Source: Niastella yeongjuensis (GTDB lineage Bacteria; Bacteroidota; Bacteroidia; Chitinophagales; Chitinophagaceae). Taken from it: DNA of 64,000 nt. Shown piece by piece: positions 8,915-18,803 of this stretch (positions within the stretch are counted from its first letter, which is position 1; the number at the start of each line of letters is the position of its first letter). Made by a program: the position numbers and the translations under genes. The notes below the pieces were generated by a model. The model searched no databases and had not been told where the DNA came from. It was given only the letters and a program-made list of their open reading frames with translations. The stretch spans positions 62,001 through 126,000 of the forward strand of contig NZ_FOCZ01000002.1 in assembly GCF_900110245.1 (NCBI RefSeq), in the 5' to 3' direction.

Positions 8915-10312
8915 ATGAAGAACAATCTGGGTACCATTCAAGAGCCCGCGAAATCAATTCCTATCAGAACCGAGGTAGATGTGTTGGTGGTAGGTGGCGG
9001 CCCCTCCGGAATAACAGCTGCGATGGCCGCCGCAGAAGACGGATTGCGGGTAATGCTGGTAGAGAGCCGCAGCTTTGTGGGCGGCAATATGACCATTGGC
9101 TTACCTATTCTTGGTTTTTTGGGACAGAAAGGCAACCAGATCATAAAGGGACTGCCGCAAAAACTCATCGATCGCCTTGCTGCCCGGCAGGCTGCCAGTG
9201 AACACCGGCCCTGTCCACTGCATATGAGTCTTACCCTGGTGGAACCGGAAAGTGTAAAAACAGTGGCACTGGAAATGTTAACAGAAAGCGGTGTGGAAGT
9301 GCTGTTCTATACTTTTTGCGCTGGTGTGGTAATGAACGGAGATGCATTGAATGGCATTATTGTAGAAAGCAAAGCCGGCCGGGAAGCCATCATGGCAAAA
9401 GTAATTATCGACTGCAGCGGCGATGCAGATGTGGCTTATCGCAGTGGCGTGCCCTGTGAATATGGCAACGAACAGGGCGGCGTGCAACCTCCTACGCTTA
9501 TGTTTTGCCTGGGTGGCGTAGATACCGAGCAGTTACGCCTGAGCGTTGCAAAGGAACCAAGGACCTATCTGACAGATTTCATTCCGGCAGAATATTTTGG
9601 CCAAAACAACCAGTTTGTACTGGTAGGTATGCGCAACCTGGTACAAAAGGCCCAGGCCGATGGATTGACCCTAACCACAGAACGCACCATCCTGATCACT
9701 GGTTTACGTAAAGGTGAAGTATGGGTGAACATGACCCGCGTAAATGGTGTAAACGGAACCGATCCGGAAAGCCTTACCCATGGTGAAATCGAAGGCCGTA
9801 AACAGATTTACGATATCCAGCGCTACCTCATTGGATATGTGCCTGGTTTTGAAAATGCTTATTTTCTAAAAACAGCGCCCTTCCTTGGTATCAGGGAAAC
9901 ACGTCGCATCAACGGACTGTATACCATGACGAGGGAAGACATCATGGGCTGCCGTCATTTTGATGATGCCATTGCAGTGGCCAGTTATCCGCTCGATATC
10001 CATCACCCGCAAGGCGGTGGTTGCACCCTGGAATGGTGTGGTGATTGTTATGATATCCCATACCGGTCCCTGGTTCCGCAAAAAATAAAAAATCTGCTTG
10101 TAGCCGGACGTTGTATCTCAACCACGCATGAAGCCATGTCGGCCATTAGAGTAATGGCACCTTGCATGGCAATGGGCGAAGCGGCAGGCCGGGCCGCCAA
10201 ACAGGCGGTAAGGAAAAATATTCAACCCGCAGATGTAGATGTGCAGGAATTGCAACAGGAGTTGTTAAGGAAAGGCGCTTACCTGCGTATAAACAGGGAA
10301 GCGACTGTTTAA
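8915..10312 (+). CDS. FAD-dependent oxidoreductase (FAD_oxidored family)
   Basis: A 465-residue flavoprotein. The Rossmann dinucleotide-binding motif is at residues about 24-33 (VLVVGGGPSGIT) followed by an acidic end of strand 2 (LVESRSFVGG). Further family features are IIDCSGDADVAY, a PCPLH segment and a C-terminal VAGRCISTTHEAMSAIRVMAPCMAMGEA. This belongs to the FAD-dependent oxidoreductases commonly placed in Bacteroidota carbohydrate loci, thought to oxidise a sugar or polyol. No Tat or Sec signal is visible, so it acts in the cytoplasm after MFS uptake. It sits 16 bases downstream of the transporter gene. Confidence 0.88.
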   Translation: MKNNLGTIQEPAKSIPIRTEVDVLVVGGGPSGITAAMAAAEDGLRVMLVESRSFVGGNMTIGLPILGFLGQKGNQIIKGLPQKLIDRLAARQAASEHRPCPLHMSLTLVEPESVKTVALEMLTESGVEVLFYTFCAGVVMNGDALNGIIVESKAGREAIMAKVIIDCSGDADVAYRSGVPCEYGNEQGGVQPPTLMFCLGGVDTEQLRLSVAKEPRTYLTDFIPAEYFGQNNQFVLVGMRNLVQKAQADGLTLTTERTILITGLRKGEVWVNMTRVNGVNGTDPESLTHGEIEGRKQIYDIQRYLIGYVPGFENAYFLKTAPFLGIRETRRINGLYTMTREDIMGCRHFDDAIAVASYPLDIHHPQGGGCTLEWCGDCYDIPYRSLVPQKIKNLLVAGRCISTTHEAMSAIRVMAPCMAMGEAAGRAAKQAVRKNIQPADVDVQELQQELLRKGAYLRINREATV

Positions 10313-10326
10313 AAATATTATTCTTC

Positions 10327-11271
10327 ATGAAAAACACGAGTCAGTTTGCAATGGCTTCCCGCAGGCGGATGATAAAGAGGCTGGGCGCTGTTGCTTTAGC
10401 CCCTTTCCTCCCAGCGATGGGCATGGCCGCCGTAACAGCAGTTACTAAAAAAGACAGCGCCATTCACAAAGTGCTTACCTGCAATATACGCGTAGCCCTA
10501 CCCGAAGATGATGCCATCGGCCTCGGTTGGAATGCACGAAAGGAAGTTTGCGTACAGGTGATCAAAAAACAGCAGCCGGATCTTATCGGTTTTCAGGAAG
10601 TGTTAAAAGAGCAGGCCGCATATATACAACAGCACATGCCCCAATACGCACTCTTCGGCTTCGATGGGCCTGAGATGGATGCTAACCCAACAGGCTATCA
10701 TGGTATAGCCAAAAATCCCATCATGTATTTAAAAAGCCGGTACGAATTACTGACGGCCGGTACCTACTGGTTATCAGAAACACCACTGGTAGCAGGAAGT
10801 ATGTCGTGGAATACGGCCCGCGCCCGACACGTGAACTGGGTGCGGTTAAAGGAAATAAAAACCGGTAACGAATTCAGGGTGGTAAACCTGCATCTGGATC
10901 ATAAATCACCCGAAGCCAAAGTGCAGCAGGCGAAATTGATGGCAATGGAAAGCAGCCAGTACTTGCCCACCTTTCCGCAAATACTTACAGGCGATTTTAA
11001 TTCAACCATAGCAAGCAATGTGTTTGAACCGGTAAAAGCTGCCGGTTTTGCCGATAGTTATGCAGCTATACATGGCGATGCAGAACCCGGTGTTACGGCG
11101 CATGGGTTTGAACCGGAGGAAAGTCCCAGGTTGAGTGGAAAAGGAAAGATTGATTTTATTTTTTGCAAGGGGAATTGCAAACCTTTGGCCGCGGGTATTA
11201 TAAAAGACAAACCCAACGGCATTTTCCCCAGCGATCATTTTTTTGTGCAGGCAGAAATATCACTATTGTAA
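10327..11271 (+). CDS. exported endonuclease/exonuclease/phosphatase family protein
   Basis: A 314-residue DNase-I-fold phosphoesterase. Family motifs visible: NIRVA at the first strand, DLIGFQEV (metal-binding Glu), NLHLDH, TGDFNST (catalytic Asp-Asn) and a C-terminal IDFIFCKGN...PSDHFFVQAEI with the final Asp-His pair. The N-terminus has Arg-rich ASRRRMIKRLG followed by a hydrophobic stretch, resembling a Tat/Sec signal. I place the start at ATG 10327, 14 bases after the oxidoreductase stop, because upstream in-frame sequence lies inside that gene. Members cleave phosphodiester or phosphomonoester bonds in nucleic acids, lipids or sugars; the substrate here is unknown. It is the last gene of the SusCD operon. 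Confidence 0.85.
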   Translation: MKNTSQFAMASRRRMIKRLGAVALAPFLPAMGMAAVTAVTKKDSAIHKVLTCNIRVALPEDDAIGLGWNARKEVCVQVIKKQQPDLIGFQEVLKEQAAYIQQHMPQYALFGFDGPEMDANPTGYHGIAKNPIMYLKSRYELLTAGTYWLSETPLVAGSMSWNTARARHVNWVRLKEIKTGNEFRVVNLHLDHKSPEAKVQQAKLMAMESSQYLPTFPQILTGDFNSTIASNVFEPVKAAGFADSYAAIHGDAEPGVTAHGFEPEESPRLSGKGKIDFIFCKGNCKPLAAGIIKDKPNGIFPSDHFFVQAEISLL

Positions 11272-11365
11272 AAGGTGCTACTACAATACCTACTGGCAAA
11301 GAATGTGTTGCAGGAAGTAGAGATCGGTGTAATGCCCGTGGCACAATTTTATCTTAAAAGTAGGT

Positions 11366-13924
11366 ATGCGCTGCTACGTCAGATCATATATATGGTTGGG
11401 ACTTTTATGCATATCCCTTAATACAACAGCCCAAACACCTGTAGCAGATACGGCTGCTTCCAAATATATGGCTGCCGGATCAGCTTATAGCAGGCCATCT
11501 TTTTACCGTTGGTTATGGGGCAGCAACCATCGTACTGAATGGGCAACTCCCATTCGTGTTCCAGTTTTGTATTTAGATACTGCCTTTGGCGGTTTAATAC
11601 CTTATAAGAATGGTGGTGGCAATGAATCGAAATCATTGCGGCTGCAAACAAAAGAGGGAAAGGAATACACTTTGCGTTCCATCAACAAGTCAAGAAAAGA
11701 TGTAATACCACCCCAGGTAAGAGGAACGTTCGTGGAAGATATTGTGAATGATGGCATTTCTATGTCGCACCCGTATGGTGCATTTGCCGTGAGCAATATG
11801 ATGCAGCACGCCGGTATTTATCACGCCCTGCCAACATTAGTATACCTCCCTCAACAAAAAGCGCTGGATTCCTTTAATTTCAGATATGGCAATGACCTGT
11901 ATTTGCTGGAGGAGAAGCCGGAAGGTGATTGGCACGAAGCCGATAACCTGGGCAATTTTAAATCTTTTATCAGCACTGATGAATTACTTACACTATCAGA
12001 ACATGATAATAGCTACATAATAGATCAGCACGCGTTTGCGCGCGCCAGGTTATTTGATATGCTAATAGGCGACTGGCTCCGCCACGAAGGTAACTGGAGC
12101 TGGGGAGAAACACCTACGCCCAATGGTATTCTGTTGAAACCGGTGCCACGCGACCGCGATCAGGCTTTTTTTTATCACGATGGCGTGCTCATTAACCTGG
12201 TGATAAAAGGCGGTGGTCTTAGCTTTATGCAGCATTTTGGTTACAAGGAAAAAGATGTTGCAATACTGAATACTTCGGCAAGGCATATGGACCGGTATTT
12301 CACCAATGCCCTTACGCTTACCGATTGGTTGTATGAGGCAGATGCATTGCAAAAGGCATTGACCAATTCCGTGATCGAACAATCGGTGGCGCAATTACCG
12401 CCTGAAATATTTGCCACAAAAGGACAGGAGCTGATCGATAAATTAAAGTCCCGGCGTGATCAGATACCCGGGTTTGCCAAACAGTATTACCTGTTTATTG
12501 CCAAAGAAGTAGAAATAACCGGCAGTAGCCAGCGGGAATATTTTGAAGTGTCGGGTGCCGGTAACAATGAAACATCGGTAACGGTATATCGAATTGATGA
12601 AGACGGTCAAAAAGCAACAACTCCTTTTTATAACAGGATCTTTAAACCAGCAGAGACAAAAGAGATCCGGTTGTTTGGCATAAAAGGCGAAGACGTGTAT
12701 GAGGTAAAAAATGACCGGAACAACATCACCATACGCATTATCGGTGGCGATAACAAGGATTCTATTGTTCAATCAGCCCATAAAGTGCAGGTATACGATG
12801 ATGCCAATAATACTTTTCAAACCAGTAATGCCCGTAGGCATTTATCATCCGATTCAACCATTCATAAATGGAGTTACCGGTGGAACAGGTATGATGAATC
12901 GGGTTTCACGCCGGAGGCGTTCTATAATAATGCCGACAGGATCTTTGTAGGCGTACGGTACACCTACAGAAAGTATAAATGGCGCAAGGATCCATTTGCC
13001 TGGGAGCATTCAGCTGGTATCCGGTATTCACTATCTCAAAATGCGCTCAGTTTTTATTGGTCCGCTGTATACCCGCATGTATTGGGTAAATGGAACCTGC
13101 TTATGCGGGCCGATTATGATGTGATTCGCTGGACAAATTTTTATGGTACTGGTAATGAGACTAAATCAATTACCAATGACATCAATTATTACCGGTTGCG
13201 AAGCGAAGAATGGTATGCGGCTGCCGGGTTAAACCGCAATTTTGGTAGAAGCACAGTAGCGATAACCGGTTATTATTTGCTGACAACAGGTAAAAACGAC
13301 CCCGATCGGTATCCCTCCAAAGTATTTACCACCAATGGGGAGGTGTTTAAGGCCAATCCGTATGCAGGCCTGCAGTTGACGTATTCATATGTGCGTGTGC
13401 GGGATTCGGTAGTGCCAGAAAGTGGGTATACTTTTTTAGCCAATGCCACCTATGCAAAGAATTTCCTGCAAAATGAGTTCTATCAGCAATATAATATGCA
13501 TGGCCAGTTGTATGTTCCAATTTTCACTCATGTGTCACTGGCAATAAGAGCAGGTGCCGAAACCATTGTGAACAATGATGTGCTGCATTCGGGCCAGGCG
13601 TATGAACATGCCATTATTGGCGGCCCCCGCACGTTACGGGGGTTCCGGCGGGAACGGTTCTGGGGGAAAACTGCATTTTATAATAGCAATGAACTACGGT
13701 ACATTACCAATTTTAGAACCTATTTTCTGAGGGGTAAAATCGGGGTCTTTGCCTTTTTTGACCAGGGACGGGTATGGGTGCCTGGTGAGCGATCGAATAA
13801 AATGCACATCTCCTATGGACCCGGTATTATGGTGGCGCCTTTCTACAAGTGCAATATCTCCGCTACGTATGGTATTACCGAAGAGATCAGACTGATTCAG
13901 TTACGGTTGAACCGGGTGCTCTAA
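11366..13924 (+). CDS. Omp85/BamA-like outer-membrane protein with kinase-like N-terminal region
   Basis: An 852-residue protein with a Sec signal (1-22, ending TTAQ). The C-terminal half (about 500-852) is barrel-like and carries the Omp85 surface-antigen hallmark GGPRTLRGFRRERFWG and the final FFDQGRVW strands. The N-terminal half (about 45-400) is unlike POTRA domains. It contains RLFDMLIGDWLRHEGNW (GDW at 235-237, His240, Asn243) followed by PRDRDQAF (Asp263, Asp265), resembling the catalytic loop and DFG-like position of Fam20/HipA/CotH-type atypical kinases. Family precedent for this arrangement is a recollection, not a search. It follows the SusCD operon after 94 bases and could be a separate unit. 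Confidence 0.75.
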   Translation: MRCYVRSYIWLGLLCISLNTTAQTPVADTAASKYMAAGSAYSRPSFYRWLWGSNHRTEWATPIRVPVLYLDTAFGGLIPYKNGGGNESKSLRLQTKEGKEYTLRSINKSRKDVIPPQVRGTFVEDIVNDGISMSHPYGAFAVSNMMQHAGIYHALPTLVYLPQQKALDSFNFRYGNDLYLLEEKPEGDWHEADNLGNFKSFISTDELLTLSEHDNSYIIDQHAFARARLFDMLIGDWLRHEGNWSWGETPTPNGILLKPVPRDRDQAFFYHDGVLINLVIKGGGLSFMQHFGYKEKDVAILNTSARHMDRYFTNALTLTDWLYEADALQKALTNSVIEQSVAQLPPEIFATKGQELIDKLKSRRDQIPGFAKQYYLFIAKEVEITGSSQREYFEVSGAGNNETSVTVYRIDEDGQKATTPFYNRIFKPAETKEIRLFGIKGEDVYEVKNDRNNITIRIIGGDNKDSIVQSAHKVQVYDDANNTFQTSNARRHLSSDSTIHKWSYRWNRYDESGFTPEAFYNNADRIFVGVRYTYRKYKWRKDPFAWEHSAGIRYSLSQNALSFYWSAVYPHVLGKWNLLMRADYDVIRWTNFYGTGNETKSITNDINYYRLRSEEWYAAAGLNRNFGRSTVAITGYYLLTTGKNDPDRYPSKVFTTNGEVFKANPYAGLQLTYSYVRVRDSVVPESGYTFLANATYAKNFLQNEFYQQYNMHGQLYVPIFTHVSLAIRAGAETIVNNDVLHSGQAYEHAIIGGPRTLRGFRRERFWGKTAFYNSNELRYITNFRTYFLRGKIGVFAFFDQGRVWVPGERSNKMHISYGPGIMVAPFYKCNISATYGITEEIRLIQLRLNRVL

Positions 13925-13980
13925 TTATCCTTTGCGATAAAATCAATGATTTCTTACAATTCTCCGCTATCAGTGGTTAG

Positions 13981-13988
13981 TAGTTTTG
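13981..13988 (+). promoter_or_regulatory. candidate -7 promoter element
   Basis: TAGTTTTG matches the Bacteroidota -7 consensus TAnnTTTG exactly and lies 16 bases before the ATG of the SnoaL-like gene. No convincing -33 TTTG is found 19-20 bases upstream, so support is partial. Confidence 0.4.
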
Positions 13989-14004
13989 TGCGAAACAAAT
14001 ACCA

Positions 14005-14553
14005 ATGAGATCATTACCCAAAGTATACCTGTTAAGCCTGTTGATGGCTCCCGGTATCCTCCATGCACAGTCAACCACTAATAGTAATAAAAAGGAGATA
14101 GTTATGAACACCACACAACAAAACAAAGAAGTAGTACGGCAGTTATTTGAGCAGGGCTTAAATAAACGCAACCTTGACCTGGCAAAAGAATTGGTATCTG
14201 ATGAATTTACGGGGGTGCAAGGTAAAAAGGGAGGTGCCGCTTTTGTAGAACCGGTACTTCCCCTGATAAAGGCGTTCCCCGATATTCAGTGGAATGTAGT
14301 TGACCTGATTGGCGAAGGTGATAAAGTAGTGTTTCACTGGAAATGGCAGGGAACACAAAGTGATACCTGGATAACACTGCCGGCCTCTGGCAAAACGATC
14401 ACCAATGAAGGTATGGGAATTATGACGGTGAAAGAAGGCAAAGTGATAAGCGCCCAGGTACTAACAGACCGCCTGGGCTTTTTACAGGCAATGGAAGTAT
14501 TGCCTGCTGATGTAAATGTACTGTACAACAGAAAAGCACAAATGCAGCATTAA
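14005..14553 (+). CDS. exported SnoaL-like ester cyclase family protein
   Basis: A 182-residue protein with a signal peptide (1-22, GILHAQ) and a single NTF2-like/SnoaL fold. After the signal comes the family opening NKEVVRQLFEQGLNKRNLDLAKELVSDEF, then FPDIQWNVVDLIGEGDKVVFHWKWQGT, the usual two central strands, and TVKEGKVISAQVLTDRLGFLQAM at the end. The family includes polyketide cyclases and many uncharacterised small-molecule-binding proteins; no specific substrate can be proposed. A second ATG at 14104 would remove the signal peptide, and AAGGAGAT just before it resembles a ribosome binding site, so a cytoplasmic form is possible. Confidence 0.78.
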   Translation: MRSLPKVYLLSLLMAPGILHAQSTTNSNKKEIVMNTTQQNKEVVRQLFEQGLNKRNLDLAKELVSDEFTGVQGKKGGAAFVEPVLPLIKAFPDIQWNVVDLIGEGDKVVFHWKWQGTQSDTWITLPASGKTITNEGMGIMTVKEGKVISAQVLTDRLGFLQAMEVLPADVNVLYNRKAQMQH

Positions 14554-14570
14554 TTAAAGAATGAAATAGA

Positions 14571-14606
14571 AAAGCTGTTCGCTGGCAGGGGAACAGCTTT
14601 TTTTTT
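14571..14606 (+). terminator. rho-independent terminator
   Basis: Stem AAAGCTGTTC (14571-14580) pairs perfectly with GAACAGCTTT (14591-14600) over a ten-base loop and is followed by a run of T to 14606. It ends the SnoaL-like gene and faces the convergent carboxylase operon. Confidence 0.85.
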
Positions 14607-14646
14607 AATGAGGTTCATGCAGCAAGGGGCAGGTGGTAATTCCTCC

Positions 14647-16191
14647 CTATAACGGAATATTTCCATGCTTCTTTTTAGGCAGGGTAGCTACCTTGTTCTC
14701 CAGCATGGCAAAAGCCTTTATCAATTTGGAGCGGGTGTATTGGGGTTCTATCACTTCATCGATAAAACCTCTCTCGGCTGCCAGATAAGGGGTAGCAAAT
14801 TTTTCCGCATACTCCGCTTCCTTCTCGGCCAGTTTTTGGGCAGGGTCGGCAGCTTCGGAAATTTCTTTTTTAAAGATGATCTCGCTGGCACCCTTGGCGC
14901 CCATTACAGCAATTTCAGCGGTAGGCCAGGCATAGTTGATGTCGGCGCCAATATGTTTTGAATTCATTACATCATAAGCGCCGCCGTATGCCTTACGCGT
15001 GATCACGGTAACACGTGGAACTGTTGCCTCGCTGAAAGCAAACAACAGTTTGGCGCCATTGGTAATAATGCCATGCCATTCCTGATCGGTACCTGGTAAA
15101 AAGCCCGGTACATCAACCAGCACCAGTAAGGGAATATTAAAACAATCGCAGAAGCGGGTAAACCGCGCTGCTTTTTTTGAACTGTCAATATCCAGTACGC
15201 CGGCTAAACTCATAGGCTGATTAGCTACTATGCCAATGCTTCTGCCGGCTAACCGGGCAAAGCCAATAACGATGTTGCCTGCATAATCGGGGTGGATCTC
15301 AAAAAAGGAAGCCTCATCAACGACACCTGCTATCACCGCCCGCATATCGTAAGGCTGGTTATTGCTTTCGGGAATGATGGTCTCCAGGGCAGGCCGCGTT
15401 TCCTCACCCAATGTATAAGGAAGCCTGGGCGTGGTATCTTCACAGTTTTGAGGAATATAGCTCAACAGTTTTTTTACCTCGGCAATACATTCCACATCGT
15501 TGGCAGCCGTAAGGTGCGTAACACCCGATTTGGTGGAATGGGCTGAGGCGCCGCCTAATTCTTCCGGGCTCACTTCTTCATTAGTAACTGTTTTTACCAC
15601 GTTGGGGCCTGTAACAAACATATAACTGGTGTTTTCGACCATCAGGGTAAAATCAGTCATGGCGGGTGAATACACCGCACCACCGGCACAGGGCCCCATA
15701 ATGGCAGAGATCTGTGGTATTACGCCCGATGCCTGTACATTGCGGTAAAAGATATCTGCATATCCACCTAATGACCTTACGCCCTCCTGTATGCGGGCGC
15801 CGCCGGAATCATTCAGCCCGATCATGGGGGCGCCGGTTTTCATGGCCAGGTCCATCACCTTGCATATTTTCTCCGCCTGCGTTTCTGATAACGCACCTCC
15901 AAATACGGTAAAGTCCTGCGCAAATACATAGGCCAGCCGGCCATTGATAGTACCATAGCCCGTGATCACGCCATCGCCATAATATTGTTGGTTATCCATC
16001 CCAATATCATTGGCGCGGTTCAATACGAGGGCGCCAATTTCTTCAAACGAACCGGGGTCCATTAACAGGGTGATGCGTTCGCGGGCAGTGAGTTTCCCTT
16101 TTTTATGCTGTACTTCATTTCTATGCTTACCGCCTCCCAGTTTGCCTTCCTCTATCTTTTGTTTTAATATGTCCGATTTCGTTTTTTTCAT
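14647..16191 (-). CDS. acyl-CoA carboxylase carboxyltransferase subunit (propionyl-/methylcrotonyl-CoA type)
   Basis: A 514-residue single-chain carboxyltransferase with both N and C halves. It starts with [24 protein letters not shown], the propionyl-CoA carboxylase beta opening. It also carries [19 protein letters not shown], the first oxyanion-hole region [12 protein letters not shown], and the second half [23 protein letters not shown] and [12 protein letters not shown]. It transfers CO2 from biotin to an acyl-CoA, most likely propionyl-CoA giving methylmalonyl-CoA. It is the last gene of a minus-strand cluster with the biotin carboxylase (17 bases upstream) and the biotin carrier. A decarboxylase role (MmdA) is possible by family but the linked biotin carboxylase favours a carboxylase. 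Confidence 0.93.
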   Translation of the reverse strand: MKKTKSDILKQKIEEGKLGGGKHRNEVQHKKGKLTARERITLLMDPGSFEEIGALVLNRANDIGMDNQQYYGDGVITGYGTINGRLAYVFAQDFTVFGGALSETQAEKICKVMDLAMKTGAPMIGLNDSGGARIQEGVRSLGGYADIFYRNVQASGVIPQISAIMGPCAGGAVYSPAMTDFTLMVENTSYMFVTGPNVVKTVTNEEVSPEELGGASAHSTKSGVTHLTAANDVECIAEVKKLLSYIPQNCEDTTPRLPYTLGEETRPALETIIPESNNQPYDMRAVIAGVVDEASFFEIHPDYAGNIVIGFARLAGRSIGIVANQPMSLAGVLDIDSSKKAARFTRFCDCFNIPLLVLVDVPGFLPGTDQEWHGIITNGAKLLFAFSEATVPRVTVITRKAYGGAYDVMNSKHIGADINYAWPTAEIAVMGAKGASEIIFKKEISEAADPAQKLAEKEAEYAEKFATPYLAAERGFIDEVIEPQYTRSKLIKAFAMLENKVATLPKKKHGNIPL

Positions 16192-16208
16192 CAGGAGCTT
16201 TTTACAGG

Positions 16209-17678
16209 TTATATCCGTTTTGTCCAGTTAGTAGGAGTTGATTCAACCGCTTTTACTTCTTTTTGTTTTTGAAGCCAGTAATGCAGGGCTATGAGGGCTG
16301 CCAGCTCAGCTTTGGTTTTTTGTAGGGCCAACAGCTTTTCGGGGGTATAATATTTTTGAACGAATTGGGTGTCGAACCGGCCACTTAGGAATGCTTCGTG
16401 GTCAAATACAAAATTGCCAAAGGGTAAAGTCGTTTCAACCCCTTCGATGGTATAGTTGACAATAGCCGCCTTCATTTTTTGAATGGCTTCCGTTCGGTTA
16501 CGCCCATGAGTGATCAGTTTGGCGATCATGGGGTCGTAATAAACCGGGATGGCCATTCCTTCCCTATATCCGTCATCAACCCGAATACCTTCGCCTTGCG
16601 GTGGCCGGTATTTGGTTAGCGTACCGGTTGATGGTAAAAATTCATGTAAAGGATCTTCTGCATACACCCGCAACTCCAGTGCATGGCCATTGATGGTAAG
16701 CTCATTTTGCTGGAACCGGAGTTTATCTCCCCGCGCAATTTTTATTTGCTCTTCAACAAGATCGATACCGGTGATCATTTCCGTAACCGGGTGTTCCACC
16801 TGCAGCCGGGTGTTCATTTCAAGAAAATAAAAATTGAGTTGTTCATCCAGCAAAAACTCAACGGTGCCGGTACTGCGATAGTTGCACGATTTAGCCACCA
16901 TCACTGCAGCCTCCCCCATCTTTTGCCGGATCTCGGGAGTTAAAACAGAAGAAGGTGATTCCTCCACCACTTTCTGGTGCCGTCGTTGTATGCTGCATTC
17001 GCGTTCAAACAAATGAACGGTATTGCCATAGTTATCGGCCAGCACCTGTATTTCAATATGCCGGGGGGAGTTCACGTACTTTTCAATAAATACCGACCCG
17101 TCCCCAAAAGACGACAGCGCTTCACTGGTAGCCCTTTCCATTTGTTCTTCCAGCTCGCTTTCCCTGGCGGCTATGCGCATTCCCTTTCCGCCCCCACCGG
17201 CCGAGGCTTTAATAAGAACGGGGTAACCGATCTCCGCCGCTATCTTTTTGGCAACGGCAATGTTGTCGATGGCTTTGTCGATGCCAGGCACCATGGGAAT
17301 ATTATATTGCTTCACACATTCTTTGGCTGCCAGCTTGGAGCCCATGATGCGCATGGCTTCATAACCGGGTCCGATAAAGGTAATGCCGGCTTCCTCTACC
17401 TGTTGGGCAAAGCCTGCATTTTCACTCAGGAAGCCATAGCCTGGATGAATGCCATCTACTCCCAATTGTTTGGCAAAAGCAATAATGGCATTGCCATTCA
17501 GGTATGACTGGCTCGAAGGGGCGGGCCCCAGGCAGACGGCTTCATCCGCAAACAATACATGCGGGGCATGCCTGTCGGCTTCTGAATATACCGCTACCGA
17601 TTTTATGCCCATACTGTGAATAGTGCGCATGATCCGCAACGCTATTTCGCCACGATTGGCCACTAATATTTTTTGCAT
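16209..17678 (-). CDS. biotin carboxylase subunit of acyl-CoA carboxylase
   Basis: A 489-residue ATP-grasp biotin carboxylase. It opens with [17 protein letters not shown], has the ATP-binding glycine-rich loop [13 protein letters not shown] (about residues 158-170), the [18 protein letters not shown] segment, [14 protein letters not shown] with catalytic Glu/Arg, and the C-terminal biotin carboxylase domain. It carboxylates the biotin on the adjacent carrier protein using ATP and bicarbonate. Length is slightly above the AccC norm because of a C-terminal Lys-rich tail of about 30 residues ([11 protein letters not shown]). The carrier is a separate upstream gene, so this is the three-subunit arrangement rather than the fused alpha chain. 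Confidence 0.94.
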   Translation of the reverse strand: MQKILVANRGEIALRIMRTIHSMGIKSVAVYSEADRHAPHVLFADEAVCLGPAPSSQSYLNGNAIIAFAKQLGVDGIHPGYGFLSENAGFAQQVEEAGITFIGPGYEAMRIMGSKLAAKECVKQYNIPMVPGIDKAIDNIAVAKKIAAEIGYPVLIKASAGGGGKGMRIAARESELEEQMERATSEALSSFGDGSVFIEKYVNSPRHIEIQVLADNYGNTVHLFERECSIQRRHQKVVEESPSSVLTPEIRQKMGEAAVMVAKSCNYRSTGTVEFLLDEQLNFYFLEMNTRLQVEHPVTEMITGIDLVEEQIKIARGDKLRFQQNELTINGHALELRVYAEDPLHEFLPSTGTLTKYRPPQGEGIRVDDGYREGMAIPVYYDPMIAKLITHGRNRTEAIQKMKAAIVNYTIEGVETTLPFGNFVFDHEAFLSGRFDTQFVQKYYTPEKLLALQKTKAELAALIALHYWLQKQKEVKAVESTPTNWTKRI

Positions 17679-17702
17679 TGTTCCCTATTCTGTTGATAAA
17701 TG

Positions 17703-18191
17703 TTATTCCAGTTCTATGAGTACCTGGTTTTTTTCAACGGCCTGTCCGGCGGTTACCAGTACCTTTTTAATAGTAGCATCAGCATGAATCAGAATGCTGT
17801 TCTCCATTTTCATGGCTTCCAGGATCAACAACCGGTCACCTTCTTTTACCGGCTGTCCATCGGTTACATCGATGTTCAGCACCAGTCCGGGCATAGGCGC
17901 CTTGATCTGTTTTATTTGTTTACTGGCCGATGCGCTAAAACCCATCTGTTCCAGTTTTTGATCGAGTTCATTCTTGATCACCACCTCAAAGGTTTCTCCC
18001 CCGGTTTCAATAGTAAAAGTTTTATTGAGCAGATCGACTTCCAATAACCGGGCATTTACCGATTGATGGTTGCTGATGCCGTTGAATTCGATAGGTGAAA
18101 TGGCAACCAGGTCAAAGTTTTCCAGATTGGCAGGGGTAAAAAGGAAGGTAAACCCATTGACCAATATTTTATATGAATCGTTAGGTGGCAT
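17703..18191 (-). CDS. biotin/lipoyl carrier protein of acyl-CoA carboxylase
   Basis: A 162-residue biotin carrier. The C-terminal 75 residues form a biotinyl domain with APMPGLVLNIDV and the biotinylation motif EAMKM, whose Lys accepts biotin. The N-terminal 90 residues form a BT-like segment as found between biotin carboxylase and carrier domains of propionyl-CoA carboxylase alpha, which suggests that an alpha chain has been split into two genes. First gene of the minus-strand carboxylase operon, 24 bases upstream of the biotin carboxylase gene. Confidence 0.9.
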   Translation of the reverse strand: MPPNDSYKILVNGFTFLFTPANLENFDLVAISPIEFNGISNHQSVNARLLEVDLLNKTFTIETGGETFEVVIKNELDQKLEQMGFSASASKQIKQIKAPMPGLVLNIDVTDGQPVKEGDRLLILEAMKMENSILIHADATIKKVLVTAGQAVEKNQVLIELE

Positions 18192-18293
18192 TGGCAGGAT
18201 TTTATTGTAATTTAAGTAATTGAGTAATGCTATAAAAACAAAAGGCGCAATGTGTTAGATGATCAATAACGGCAGATTGCGTATTTTTAACAG

Positions 18294-18803
18294 GTGAATA
18301 TACACGTATCGATAGCGCTGGCAACATCAGATGATGCTGCGGCCATTGCCAATGTGATCAGCGAGGCTGCTTACGACCTCACGGCCAAACATGGCCATGG
18401 GCATTGGAGTGCAATCGCCAGTGCAAAGGGCGTATTGAACGGCATGAGTAAGGCGAAGGTGCTGGTGGCCAAAAATGGTAAAGAAGTAATTGGTACGCTT
18501 CGGTTAACATCGTCGCGGCCATGGGTTATTGATCCTGCTTATTTTACTCCCGTACATCGTCCTGTTTACCTGGTTGATATGGCGGTACGCCCCGGTTATC
18601 AGCGGATTGGTGTAGGCCGCGCCTTGATAGAGGAAGCAAAAAAAATGGCCACTGCGCTGGCCGGTGATTCTTTACGGCTCGACGCCTATGAAGGCGTGGC
18701 CGGTGCGGGTGGGTTTTATATAAAATGCGGCTTTACTGAAATGGGTCATATCCTGTATAAAACGGTGCCTCATATTTACTTCGAGTGGCTGATCATAAGG
18801 TAA
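18294..18803 (+). CDS. GNAT-family N-acetyltransferase
   Basis: A 169-residue acetyltransferase starting at a GTG. The fold is recognisable: N-terminal helix with DDAAAIANVISEAAY, the central strand VYLVDMAVRPGYQRIGVGRALIEEAKKMA with the acetyl-CoA pyrophosphate loop (R-x-x-G-x-G, here QRIGVGRA), and the C-terminal strand GGFYIKCGFTEMG. It transfers an acetyl group from acetyl-CoA to an unknown amine. It is divergent from the carboxylase operon, about 100 bases away, and convergent with the lone receiver gene, whose stop it abuts. Confidence 0.82.
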   Translation: MNIHVSIALATSDDAAAIANVISEAAYDLTAKHGHGHWSAIASAKGVLNGMSKAKVLVAKNGKEVIGTLRLTSSRPWVIDPAYFTPVHRPVYLVDMAVRPGYQRIGVGRALIEEAKKMATALAGDSLRLDAYEGVAGAGGFYIKCGFTEMGHILYKTVPHIYFEWLIIR

